64,000 bases of DNA. Source: Avena insularis. Its lineage: Eukaryota; Streptophyta; Magnoliopsida; Poales; Poaceae. Shown here piece after piece: positions 36,627-47,946 of the stretch. How positions within the stretch are numbered: the first letter of the stretch is position 1; every line of letters begins with the position of its first letter. Position numbers and translations under genes: made by a program. Below the pieces are notes generated by a model. It searched no databases. It was not told the DNA's origin and saw only the letters and a list, made by a program, of their open reading frames with translations. Where the stretch lies: contig CM042693.1 of assembly GCA_023614405.1 (NCBI GenBank), positions 332,489,527 to 332,553,526 on the forward strand, read 5' to 3'.

Positions 36627-38477
36627 TGTTGGAGATATGCCCTAGAGGCAATAATAAATATAGTTATTATTATATCTTTGTGTTTATGATAAATGTTTAT
36701 ATTCATGCTATAATAGTATTAACAAGGAAACCATTAATACTTGTGTGAATTGTAAACTTAATTTGAAGTCCCTAGTATAGCCTCTATACTTCACTAGCTT
36801 GTTGGTTGATTGATGATTGTGGTTTCCCTATCATGAACATTGAGATGTTATCAACAACAAGATCATATCGTTAGGAGAATGATATGGTGGACATACTCCT
36901 ATAGACAAGCGTAGCATAAAGATCAAGTCATTTCAATAGTTCAATTGCTATATGCTTTCTGATACATAGTAACCTAATTCCTTCGACCATGAGATCATGC
37001 ATATCACCTTTACTGGATGGATGCTTTGATGTCATCAAACACCACACCGTAACAGGGTGGCTATAAAGGTGGCATTGAGTGTTCGGAAAGTATTGGTTGA
37101 AACACATGGATCAAGAGTGGGATTTGTCCATCCATATGATAGATATTCTCTGGCCCTCTCGGTGAAATGTCATCCAATTAGCTTGCAAGCATGTGACCGG
37201 GTCACAAGGATCACATATCACGGGAACGAGAAAAGAGTACTTATCAGTAACGAGGATGAACTAGGTATGCGGAGATACCGACAATCATAACCTCGGATAA
37301 GTAACATATCGTGAGACAAAGGGAAATTGGTATCGTATGTAAGTGGTTCATTCGACGCAAAGTAATCGTAGAAATATGTGGGAGCCATATGAATTTCCAG
37401 ATTCCTCTATTGGTTATTGTTCGGAGAAGTGTCTCGATCATGTCCGCATAATTCACGAACCGTAGGGAGACACACTTAAGGATTCGACGTTGTTTGAGTA
37501 GTTATGGTATTATGAGAAAGAGACCGAATGTTGTTAGGAGTCTCGGATGGGATCCGGATATCACGAGGTGATCCGGAATGGTCCGGAGAATAAGATTCAT
37601 ATAAGGAAAGTCCCGCTTGAGTTGGGGAATGGTTCGGTGTTTTCATCGGGAACATTCTAGAAGGTTAATGTCCCAAGACCGAGGGGAAGGGTACATGAAT
37701 GTGTTACATATTGGAATGATTGCATCATGTACTAGGTGTTCTTGCTGTCCAAAATAAAGGGTTTATTTAAATCCTAAATTGAAAAGTCAAACGGCTAGTT
37801 TGAAAGTCAAACGGCAATTTTGGGAAGTGGAAAAGAGGAGGAGGTGGAGACCGACTTGGGAGGAGTCCCCTTGGTCGGCCTCCCAAGGCCGACTTGGGAG
37901 GGACTCTCCTGGGCCAGCCCTCCCACCTATAAAGGGAGGGGCAGGGCCTCCCCTCCAACACACACAAGTTCCTATCCTCTAAACTAAACCCTAGATCTAA
38001 ACCCCGGTTTAGAGCTATTTCGGTTTAGAGCCTTCTAATTGGTTTAGAGCCTTCTAATTGGTGTGTCTAATTACTAGACCACTAATAGCCTCTCTCATAA
38101 GCTCCACCATACTACCGGCTTAAGGAAGCCTCATGGGATTTCCCTCTACTTCCGGTATCACTGCCAGGTCGCTGAATCGCGAGGAGAGTGCTACAACCTC
38201 CGCCTCACTGGAACAAGGGAGAGGAAGGTCTTCACGAGTACCGAACATGTGACCGATCATGGGAGCGCTGCTGAACGTATACTGGAAGGATCGTCACGCG
38301 ATCTTGAGATCGGAAAGAGTACGACTACATCACCCACGAGAATCTGCTCGTTAAACACTTTGGAATCTTGAGGGTGAGTTATTCCATCGACTGCGTTGCT
38401 ACAATCTAGTAGATAGATCTTGGCTTGTTTGTTTGTATGATAGAAAATTTTTGTTTTCCATGCTACGAACCCCTACA
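36627..38477 (+). repeat. 5' LTR of copia element 1
   Basis: TATA box ctataaag at about 37927 lies in a GC-rich stretch. A 21-base tandem duplication around tttagagccttctaattgg (near 38020-38060) is shared with the 3' LTR, so it predates insertion. Differences from the 3' LTR are mostly 1-3 base gaps. Confidence 0.9.
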
Positions 38478-38479
38478 AA

Positions 38480-38492
38480 GGGTATCAGAGCC
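38480..38492 (+). other. Primer binding site of copia element 1
   Basis: gggtatcagagcc matches the initiator-Met primer site TGGTATCAGAGCC except for the first base. Confidence 0.8.
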
Positions 38493-39652
38493 GTGTCTAT
38501 ATGTAGATCATTGCTGCAGTAGAACACAATGGTCATTGTAGGTTGATGCTTTTATTGTAGATTGCTTTTGTGTACTTTGCATCTTGCATGTATGTTGGGA
38601 TGAAGCGGCCTGCTAACCTTACATGACATCGTTCATGAGACTTGCTCCACGCTTGACATGCAACTCGTATTGCATAAGTGGCTTTATGGGTGCCTGCTTT
38701 CTCCTAGCATAGTAAAGATCCAATTTACAACGGGTGATCAACAATGCTAGTATCAATGTTGTGGTTCTTGTTCGTAAGTTAGAACGACACTTATTGAAAG
38801 CCCCAAACCACGTAAAATATGCAAAGAAAGTAGAGGCGTCTAACTTTGTTTTGGTGGGTGTGCAATGATGTGATATGGCCATGATTGTGATTATATTTGA
38901 TGTATGCAATGTTCCTTATTGTAAGTTGGCAACCGCAGGAGCCATATGGTTGTCTTTAATTTCGTTAAGACTGCGTGTCTATTCAAAATAGTTGTAATAG
39001 TTGAAGCTGGTGGGCGACAACCATGAAGAAGCCATTGACCTTGATGCTATGCCGTGATGATGGAGATCATGTTCATGCTTGAAGATGGAGATCGGAAGCA
39101 CAAAGAAGAAAGGCCATATCATATCACATATTATGAATTGCATGTGATGTTAATCCTTTATGCATCTTGTATTGCTTAGTAGACGACGGTAGCATTATAA
39201 GATGATCCTCATGCACATAAATTTCAAATTCTAAAGTGTTCACCCTTAGTATGCACCGTTGCTGCAAAAGCTTCGCTCAAGCACCACGTGATGATCGGGT
39301 GTCTTTGATTCCGGTGAATACAACGTAGCAAGCCAGATTTGCTTATGCGGTAGCTAAGGTTTGATCTTGACGAGCCTGGCATGTACGCATACATGGCCTC
39401 GTGAACACGGATCGCCGAAAGGTAAAGCATGAATCATATAGTAGATATGATGAACATGATGATTGTTCGCCATTAAAACTATATCAACTCGTGATGATCG
39501 GTGTTGATGTAGTGGATTTGGTTCGTGTGATCACTAAAACAATGTGAGGGATGTTGTTTTGAGTGGAGTTCACCTAGTTTAATTTCATTAATTAATTTGA
39601 ACTCAATTTGTCATAAACTTAGTCTAAACTATTGCAAATATGTTGTAGATCA

Positions 39653-40700
39653 ATGGCCCTACCATCAATTTTAATGCTCCTAGAGAAAGAAAAATTGAAA
39701 AACAATGGAAGCAACTTCATGGATTGGTTCCGCAATTTGAGGATTGTCCTCACATGGTAATTTGACCTATGTGCTGGATGCACCGCTAGGTGACCCAATG
39801 CAGCTGATGCTACCGATGAAGTAAAGAATGTTTACCTCGCCTAAGAATCAGTATCCATAGTTCAGTGTGCTATCTTGTATGGTTTAGAATCGAGCTTCGT
39901 AAAAGGTTTGAAGAGTCGATCCATATGATATTGTCGAGGATCTCAAATTAATCTTTGAGACTCATGCGCAATTGAAAGTTATGAAGCTTCAAAAGTTCTT
40001 TAACTGCAAGATGGAAGAGGGCAGCTCACAAGTGAGCATGTGCTTAAGATGTCTGGGCACGCAAATAAACTTCAAAGTTTGGGTATAGTGATTCCTAATA
40101 CTTTGGGGGTTTACGATCCTCCAATCACTACCACCAAGTTACAAGAACTTTGTGATGAACTACAACATGCGTAACATGAACAAAGAGTTGCCGTAACTAT
40201 TTGCTATGTTAAAATCTGCGTAAGTGGAGATCAAGAAAGAGCACCAAGTGTTGATGGTCAATAAGACCACCAAATTCAAGAAAGGCAAGTCTAAGGTAAG
40301 GACACTTCAAGAAGGGTGGTAAGAAAGTTACCATACCGAAGAAGACCAAGGCTGGACCCAAGCCCGATAATCGAGTGCTTTTACTACAAGGGAGAAGGTC
40401 ATCGAAGCGGAATTGCCCAAAGTACTTGGCGGATTTGAAGAACGGCAACATCAAGAAGAAAGGTATATCTGATATACATGTTATTGATGTGTATCTCACT
40501 AGTATTCGTAGTAGTACCTGGGTATTTGATACTGGTTCGGTTGCTCATATTTGTAACTCGAAACAGGAGCTGCAGAATAAACGGAAACTAGTGAAGAACG
40601 AGGTGACGATGCGTAGAGGAAACGGATCAAAGGTTGATGTGATCGCGGCAAGACGCTACCTCTTCATCTACCATCGGGATTAGTTTTATACTTAAATAAT
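39653..40700 (+). pseudogene. gag: Copia gag of element 1, frameshifted
   Basis: ATG at 39653 aligns with the intact gag of element 2 at 53849 but loses a few bases after the first codons. Recognisable pieces include MDWFRNLRIVLTW-like sequence near 39718, MSGHANKLQSLG near 40050, and a zinc knuckle near 40375 starting C-F-Y-Y-K-G-E-G-H. The second Cys of CCHC is Tyr, as in element 2. WVFDTGSVAHICNSKQ near 40520 is the start of the protease. Confidence 0.75.
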
Positions 40701-43572
40701 TGTTATTTGGTGCCCGTTAAGCATGAACATTATATCGATCTTGTTTATTAAGTAGACGGTTACTTGTTTAAATCCGAGAATAATGGTTGTTCGATTTATA
40801 TGAGTAATATGTTTTATGCACATGCACCTTTGATAGATGGTCTATTCATATTGAATCTCGATAGTGGAAATACACATATCAACAACATTGAAGCTAAACG
40901 TTTGAAATCAGCGATAATTCGACCTATATGTGGCAATCGCTGCCTTGGTCACATTGAGTGAAGCGATGAAGAAACTCCATTCGATGGACTTCTTGAATCA
41001 CTTGATTTTGAATCACTTGAAAGATGCGAAGCATGTCCGATGGGTAAAATGACTAAGACTCCATTTTCAGGTGATGATGAGCGAGCTACGACTTATTGGA
41101 AATCATACATACCGATGTGTGTGGTCCAATGAGTGTAGCATCGTGTGATGGTTATCGTTATGTTCTTACCTTCACGGATGACTTGAGTAGATATGGGTAT
41201 ATCTATTTCATGAAACATAAGTCTGAAACTTTCGAGAAGTTTAAGGAGTTTCAAAGTGAGGTAGAGAATCAACGTAACAAGAAGATTAAATTTCACGCTC
41301 GATCGTGGAGGTGAATATCTAAGTTACGAGTTTGGCGAGCATTTGAAGAAATGTGGAATACTTTCGCAGCTTGACACCGCCGAACACCACAGCGTAATGG
41401 TGTGTCCGAACGTCAGAATCGAACTCTCTTAGATATGGTTCGCTCTATGATGTCACTTACAGATTTATCGCTTATCATTTTGGGGTTATGCATTAGAAAC
41501 AGCCGCATTCACTTTAAATAGGGCACCGCCTAAATCCGCTGAAACGACACCGTATGAATTATGGTTTGGGAAGAAACCTAAATTGTCGCTCCTTAAAGTT
41601 TGGGGATGCGAAGCCTATGTAAAGAAGTTACAGCGGACAAGCTTGAACCCAAAGCGAAAAATGCGCCTTCATAGGATACCTGAAGGAAACTATTGGGTAT
41701 ACCTTCTATCATAGATCCGAAGGCAAAATCTTCGTTTAAGAATGGATCCTTTCTAGAGAAGGAATTTCTCTCAAAGAAGTGACTGAAGGAAAGTAGAACT
41801 CGATGAGGTTGTCGAACCTTCTCGAATTGCGAGTAGCGCAAAGACCGAAGAAGTTCCGTGGTGCCCGCACCAATAAGAGAGGAAGCTAATGATGGTGATC
41901 ATGAAACTCGGTTGAAGTTGCTACAGAGCCTCGGAGGTCAACGAGAAATCGTACCTCCTGCATTGGTATGATTCCGTTATGAATGTCATGTTGGTGGACA
42001 ACACCGATGACCCCGAGACATATGAGGAAGCGATGATGAGCTCAGATTCCGATAAATGGCAAGAAGCCATGAAATCCGAGATTGGATCCATGTACGAAAA
42101 CCAAGTATGGACTTTGGTGGACTTACCGATGGCAAAGGTACATCGAGAACAAATGGATTTTCAAGAAGAAAACAGATGTCGATGGTAATGTTATTGTTTA
42201 TAAAGCTCGACTTGTCGCAAAAGGGTTTCACAAATTCAAGGAGTTGACTACGATGAGACTTTCTCACCAGTAGCGAAGCTAAAGTCTGTGAGGATTATGT
42301 TAGCAATCGCTGCATATTATGATTATGAGATATGGCAGATGGATGTCAAAACAGCATTCCTCAATGGAGACATTGATGAAGAGTTGTATATGATACAACC
42401 CAAAGGTTTTGTCGATCCTAAAGATGCTAACAAGGTATGCAAGCTTCAACGGTCCATCTATGGATTGAAGCAAGCATCCGAAGTTGGAATCAACGCTTTG
42501 ATAAGGTAATCAAAATTTTGGTTTTATACAAACTTATGGAGAAGCTTGTATTTACAAGAAAGTGAGTGGAGCTCAGAGCATTCTTAATACTGTATGTGGA
42601 TGACATATTGTTGATTGGGAATGATGTAGACCTTCTTAATAGTGTCAAAGAATATTTGAATAATAGTTTTTCAATGAAGGATCTTGGCGAAGCAGCTTAC
42701 ATATTAGGCATAAAGATTTATAGAGATAGATCGAACGCCAAATATCATTGTCACAAAGTACATATTTGGACAAAGTTCTAAAGAGGTTTGAATGGAAGAT
42801 AGCAAGAAAGGGTTCTTGCCCATGTTGCCCAATACGACCTTGAGTAAAACTCAAAGTCCGACATCGACAGAAGATAGAGAAAGGATGAGTAAGACTCCCT
42901 ATGCCTCAGCCATAGGATCTCTAATGTATGCCATGCTATGTACTAGACCCGACATCGCATATGTCGTTAGTCTAACTAGCAGATATCAAAGTGATCCAGA
43001 GTGGATCATTGGACAATGATCAAAAACATCCTTAAGTACTTGAGAAGAACTAAGGATATGGTTCTTTCTTATGGAGGTGATGAACAGCTCGTTGTTAATG
43101 GTTACACCGATGTTAGTTGGAACACCGATCCGGATGATTCTAAATCACAACTGGATAATGATTTATTTTGAATGGTGCAGCAGTTAGCTGGAGGAGTGCA
43201 AAGCAAAGCGCCAGGCGAGATCTTCAACTGAATCGGAATACATGGTTGCTTCGGAGGCTTCACAAGAAGCGATATGGATGAAAGAGTTCATTACAGAGCT
43301 GGGTGTGGTTCCAAGTGCTGGACCCAATGTCTATCCATCGTGATAACATGGGCCATAGCCAATGCGCAAGAACCAAGGTCACACAAGAAGTGAAGCATAT
43401 CAAGCTGTGTTTTCACGCTATTCGAGAACATATCCAGGATGGGGATATAAAGATTTGCAAAGTACACAGATCTGAATGTATGGATCCGTTGACTAAACCT
43501 CTCCGAGGGCAAAACATGACCAACACCAAACTGCCATGGGTGTTTGGTATATTACCATGTAATCTAGATTAG
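40701..43572 (+). pseudogene. pol: Copia pol of element 1, frameshifted
   Basis: Pre-integrase region at 40764-41040 (SENNGCSIYMSNMF; RCEACPMGK). Integrase at 41096-41600: HTDVCGPMSV carries the first catalytic Asp, followed by YVLTFTDDLSRYGYIYFMKH. RT at 42060-42800: MDVKTAFLNGDIDEELYM with a catalytic Asp, QRSIYGLKQAS, and LYVDDILLIGND with the YVDD box. RNase H at 42792-43572: PYASAIGSLMYAML..RPDIAY, and the end DGDIKICKVHRSE..DPLTKPL. Frames change at least ten times. Confidence 0.8.
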
Positions 43573-43596
43573 ATGACTCTAGTGCAAGTGGGAGAC

Positions 43597-45465
43597 TGTT
43601 GGAGATATGCCCTAGAGGCAATAATAAATATAGTTATTATTATATCTTTGTGTTTATGATAAATGTTTATATTCATGCTATAATAGTATTAACAAGGAAA
43701 CCATTAATACTTGTGTGAATTGTAAACTTAATTTGAAGTCCCTAGTATAGCCTCTATACTTCACTAGCTTGTTGGTTGATTGATGATTGTGGTTTCCCTA
43801 TCATGAACATTGAGATGTTATCAACAACAAGATCATATCGTTAGGAGAATGATATGGTGGACATACTCCTATAGACAAGCCGTAGCATATAGATCAAGTC
43901 ATTTCAATAGTTCAATTGCTATATGCTTTCTCGATACATAGTAACCTAATTCCTTCGACCATGAGATCATGCATATCACCTTACTGGATGGATGCTTTGA
44001 TGTCATCAAACACCACACCGTAACAGGTGGCTATAAAGGTGGCATTGAGTGTTAGGAAAGTATTGGTTGAAACACATGGATCAAGAGTGGGAGTTGTCCA
44101 TCCATATGACGGATAGATATTCTCTCTGGCCTCTCTCGGTGAAATGTCATCCAATTAGCTTGCAAGCATGTGACTGGGTCACAAGGGATCACATATCACG
44201 GAACGAAAAGAGTACTTATCAGTAACGAGGATGAACTAGGTATGCAGAGATACCGACGATCATAACCTCAGATAAGTAACATATCGTGAGACAAAGGGAA
44301 ATTGGTATCGTATGTAAGTGGTTCATTCGATCGCAAAGTAATCAGAAATATGTGGGAGCCATATGAATTTCCAGATTCCTCTATTGGTTATTGTTCGAGA
44401 AGTGTCTCGATCATGTCCGCATAATTCACGAACCGTAGGGAGACACACTTAAGGATTCGACGTTGTTTGAGTAGTTATGGTATTATGAGAAAGAGACCGA
44501 ATGTTGTTCGGAGTCTCGATGGGATCCGGATATCACGAGGTGATCCGGAATGGTCCGGAGAATAAGATTCATATAAGGAAAGTCCTGCTTCGGAGTTGGG
44601 GAATGGTTCCGTGTTTTCATCGGAACATTCTAGAAGGTCCCGAATGTCCTAAGACTCCGGAGGGGAAGGGTACCTGAATGTGTCATTACATATTGGAAGG
44701 AGTGCATCATGTACTAGGTGTTCTTGCTGTCCAAAATACAGGGTTTATTTAAAGCCTAAATTGAAAAGTCAAACGGCTAGTTTGAAAGTCAAACGGCAAT
44801 TTTGGGAAGTGGAAAAGAGGAGGAGGTGGAGACCGACTTGGGGAGGAGTCCCTGGCGGCGCGCCTCCCAAGGCCGACTTGGGAGGGACTCCTCCCTGGTC
44901 GCCGCCTCCCACCTATAAAGGGAGGGCAGGCCTCCTCCTAACACACACAAGTTCCTATCCTCTAAACTAAACCCTAGATCTAAACCCGGTTTAGAGCTAT
45001 TTGATTTAGAGCCTTCTAATTGGTTTAGAGCCTTCTAATTGGTGTGTCTAATTACTAGACCACTAATAGCCTCTCTCATAAGCTCCACCATACTGCACCG
45101 CTTAATGGAAGCCTCGGGATTTCCCTCTACTTCCTAGACCACGCGCCACAGGTGCCGAATCGCGAGGAGAGTGCTACAACCTCCGCCTGCTGGAACAAGG
45201 GAGAGGAAGGTCTTCACGAGTACCGAACGTGTGACCGATCATGGAGCGCTGCTGGAACGTGGCGCTGGAAGGATCGTCTACGCGATCTTGAGATCGGAAA
45301 GAGTACGACTACATCACCCACGAGAATCTGCTCTCGTTAAACACTTTGGAATCTTCGAGGGTGAGTTATTCCATCGACTCGTTGCTACAATCTAGTAGAT
45401 AGATCTTGGCTTGTTTGTTTGTATGCGATAGAAAATTTTTGTTTTCCATGCTACGAACCCCTACA
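43597..45465 (+). repeat. 3' LTR of copia element 1
   Basis: It is nearly identical to 36627-38477. The TATA box ctataaag lies near 44921. The purine tract gcaagtgggagac adjoins its start. The plus frame at 44680-44970 is an LTR shadow. Confidence 0.9.
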
Positions 45466-46535
45466 ATTGAGTCATCTAGTTCCCGAGTGTCTAGTCACTG
45501 AATTTCAGTGTCTAGATGCTTATAACTTTAGTCGTTGCTCATATTTGGTTTTGTGTGTTCAGGGTCTTCAGCGGGAGTCGGCCGATCGGCAGGCCCGAAA
45601 AGAGTGCGTGGAACGTGACCTGCGGCGGGGAGAATCGCCTTGTTGGCGAAGGAGCTAGAGATTGTGAAGGCGGTGATGATATCGTGTGAAGAACAGGCCA
45701 AGGTCGTGATTGTCGCGGCGGAAGGCGAGCGGAAGGTCTCTAACTCGCTTGTCGCTGGTTCGCAAGATCAACTGTTGGCCCTGGAGAACTTCGTCACCGA
45801 GCGCTGTCGCCCGCTTCTTGGTGAGTGTCTCTTCTTCATTCTTTCTTTTGATAGTGGCGGGCGAGTCCCCGATCGGGTGAATCCCTGAGCGGGCGAGTCC
45901 CCAAGTGGCAGATCCGTAGGTATGTTTCCTTATGGATATGATTTCCTGGTGTTGCAGGTGTGATTTGTCAAGGAGATTCGGAGGTGCAGATGTACGATGC
46001 CAAACAATGCGTGACCGCGGTGATGTATGCGGCTACCTTCTGTGAGACGTGCGTCCAAGCCGTCCTCCAGGAGATTTCTCCCACCAAGCTGATCCCTGGG
46101 GGGTTGACAGAGGTATGGCGCTATCTCGAGGAGGCGCCTGCCATAGTAGAGTGGATGGTGCGGTCAGCCTTTCGCTGCGGAGCTACGATTACGCTGAGTC
46201 TTGGACTCGTGCACTTCCCCGATGACTTTGACCTGGACGACATCACCAGCGGGTATCCATCGGCAACTAGTTCGGTGGAGATCGTGGAGGTATTGAAGTT
46301 GCCCACCAAGGCCGCTCCTTATGCGGAGCTAGTGTTGGCGATGGGTGATCTTCTGCCGTGCCAAGAGACGGTGTTGGCGCCGAACGACCCCGAGTCGGAG
46401 CACCACGACCTGAAGTCGGAGCAGCCTTCCCGGTCATGGCTTGTGAAGGAGTTGCCAATGTACCCTGCGAACCCTTGGGGGCCTTTTTTCCGGGTCAGGG
46501 GTGGTGGCGGCGCGTCTTCTTTGAAGCCTACATAG

Positions 46536-46718
46536 TAAAGGATTGCCCTGGGCCATTTTGTTAGTTGTAGCGGCTGACCGCTTCTGTATGTACCTTGATG
46601 ATGAACAATATATTTTGTTGTTGAAGGAAAAAAAGGGTAAAATCAATCGTCTAGCATTGCTTTATGATTTTCTATTTTTTTATTGTTGGTTGTGCGAGTC
46701 CCCCAGCGTGTCCGTCCT
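46536..46718. other. 3' region of antisense gene copy 1 and deletion junction
   Basis: This matches the start of the 61567-61790 spacer of copy 2 (ttgccctgggcc; gcgagtcccccagcgtgtccg; gggatttacctc). tattgttggttg occurs at 46681 and again at 46741, and copy 1 then jumps to the middle of integrase, omitting about 1 kb present in copy 2. Confidence 0.5.
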
Positions 46719-47946
46719 TTAACGGGATTTACCTCTCATGTATTGTTGGTTGATAGAGGTACAAATGCCCCATAGCACGGAGGGGAGCTGTTCGACCCAG
46801 CATCCAGGAGTTTGCTCGAGGGGAACCATTAGTCGTGGCTTGAGGACGTGGAGGATGCTTTGGTTGGCGTATTCTGCTTGGCAGTTCGACTCCGGGTGGG
46901 CGACTAAGGCAAGGTCGAGTCGTATGCCATGCTCCTCGCATAAATCAGCCATGGCGCCTTTTGTGAAGTTGTTTTAATTGTCCGTGATGTTGTGCGGGTA
47001 GCCATACCGGTAGATGAGCTCGCGGAGGAACTTGGTGGCGGTCTTGCCGTCGCACTTCTTGATTTGCTTGGCCTCGACCCACTTGGTGAACTTGTCGACT
47101 GCGACCAGGAGGTGGGGCTATCCAGACGGGGCCTTCTTGAACCGGCCCACCATGTCGATGCCGCATACGACAAATGGCCAGGTGATGGGGATTGTCTTGA
47201 GGTCCGAACCAAGGATGTGCGTCTGGTTGGCGTAATTCTGGCACCCGACGCAGTGTTGGACGTTGTCAACAGTGTTGGCGTGCGCGTTGAGCCAATAGAA
47301 GCCATGTCGCATGGCTTTGGCGACTAGCGGCCAGGCGCCGGCGTGGTGGCCGCAGTCGCCGGCATGGATGTCTTGGAGGATCTTGCGTCCTTCACATGGT
47401 TGTACGCAGCACTAGAACACGCCGGTCATGCTGCGCTTATGGAGTTCGCCGTTGATGATGACGAAGGATTTGCAGCGTCGCACTATCATGCGTGCCTCTG
47501 TCTCGTCCGAAGGAAGGGACCATTCTCGAGGTAGGCGAGGTATGGCGCGGTCCAGTCGCTGGGCTCCGAAATCATGGTGACCAGGGCGGGCTTGGGTTGC
47601 AGCGGTATCCCGACGTCGATCTCATTCGGCCAGGAGACCGAGGGCTTGTGGATGATGTCGAGGAAGACGCTCGCGGGTGGTGTTTGCCGATCCGATCCGA
47701 TGGGGGAGAGTGCGTCGGCCTCCTCGTTTTTGCGCCTGTCGATCAACTAGACAGAGTAGTCGGCGAAGTGCCCCCCAGATGGTCCACCGCTTGCCGGTAT
47801 GCTGCCATGGTGCGGAGATGGCGTCACAGGTACCAGTGACTTGAGTGGTGACGAGGTCGGAGTCGCCGTATCAACGTAGGCGATTGACGTTCATATCCTT
47901 GGCGGCCCGCCTGCCATGAAGGAGGCCCTCATATTTGGCAATATTG
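46719..47946 (-). pseudogene. pol: Ty3 RNase H - integrase fragment of Tat copy 1
   Basis: From right to left: NIAKYEGLLHGRRAAKDMNVNR (RNase H, cut at 47946 by the copia insertion), IDRRKNEEADALSPIGS at 47746, the integrase zinc region CVGCQNYANQTHILG at 47312-47118, then ITWPFVVCGIDMVGRF with the first catalytic Asp. EEHGIRLDLALVAHPES and QAEYANQSILH with the catalytic Glu lie at 46952-46719. A stop stands at the ITDN site (near 46978) and frameshifts separate the pieces. The C-terminal part of integrase is deleted. The long frames at 46904-47305 and 46945-47244 are shadows. Confidence 0.75.

Larger units (their letters stand above)
36627..45465 (+). mobile_element. Angela/BARE-type Ty1-copia element 1, complete, inside an intron
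   Basis: LTRs of 1851 and 1869 bp begin TGTTGGAGATATGCCC and end CGAACCCCTACA. The 5 bases attga flank both sides (36622-36626 and 45466-45470), a perfect target duplication. PBS ggtatcagagcc follows the 5' LTR and cagtgggaga-type purines (gcaagtgggagac, 43583-43596) precede the 3' LTR. Gag and pol are present in normal copia order but broken by many short indels. LTR identity is high, so insertion is fairly recent compared with its host element. Total length is 8839 bp, the size expected of the family. Confidence 0.9.
35716..46535 (+). pseudogene. Antisense 'putative gypsy type transposon' gene, copy 1 (exons 2-5)
   Basis: The exons match copy 2 and use the same splice sites. Exon 2 end 35716-35908 carries TGLAFLPVAK with one stop. 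The intron is 35909-35981, and its acceptor reads GCAAG where CAGG is expected. Exon 3 is 35982-36468: SVAKVPPVANEGG, then a run of ten Lys from AAG repeats that may be a nuclear signal. Its end, which should read IKLHGMLGAAIQ, is out of frame. Intron 3 runs 36469-45562 and contains the 8.8 kb copia element; without it the intron was about 250 bp. Exon 4 is 45563-45820 (coiled coil, frameshifted). Exon 5, 45958-46535, is open to the end (MYDAKQCVTAVMYAATFCET; PDDFDLDDITSGYPS). Exon 1 is absent. Role unknown. Confidence 0.65.

Noticed and set aside
44680..44970. 96-codon frame with apparent RNA-binding-like basic residues
   Set aside because: Entirely inside the copia 3' LTR and repeated in the 5' LTR near 37767-37982; a composition artefact.
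46904..47305. 133-codon minus frame rich in Ser/Thr
   Set aside because: Alternate frame over the integrase fragment; the true frames carry CVGC, GIDMVG and QAE motifs.
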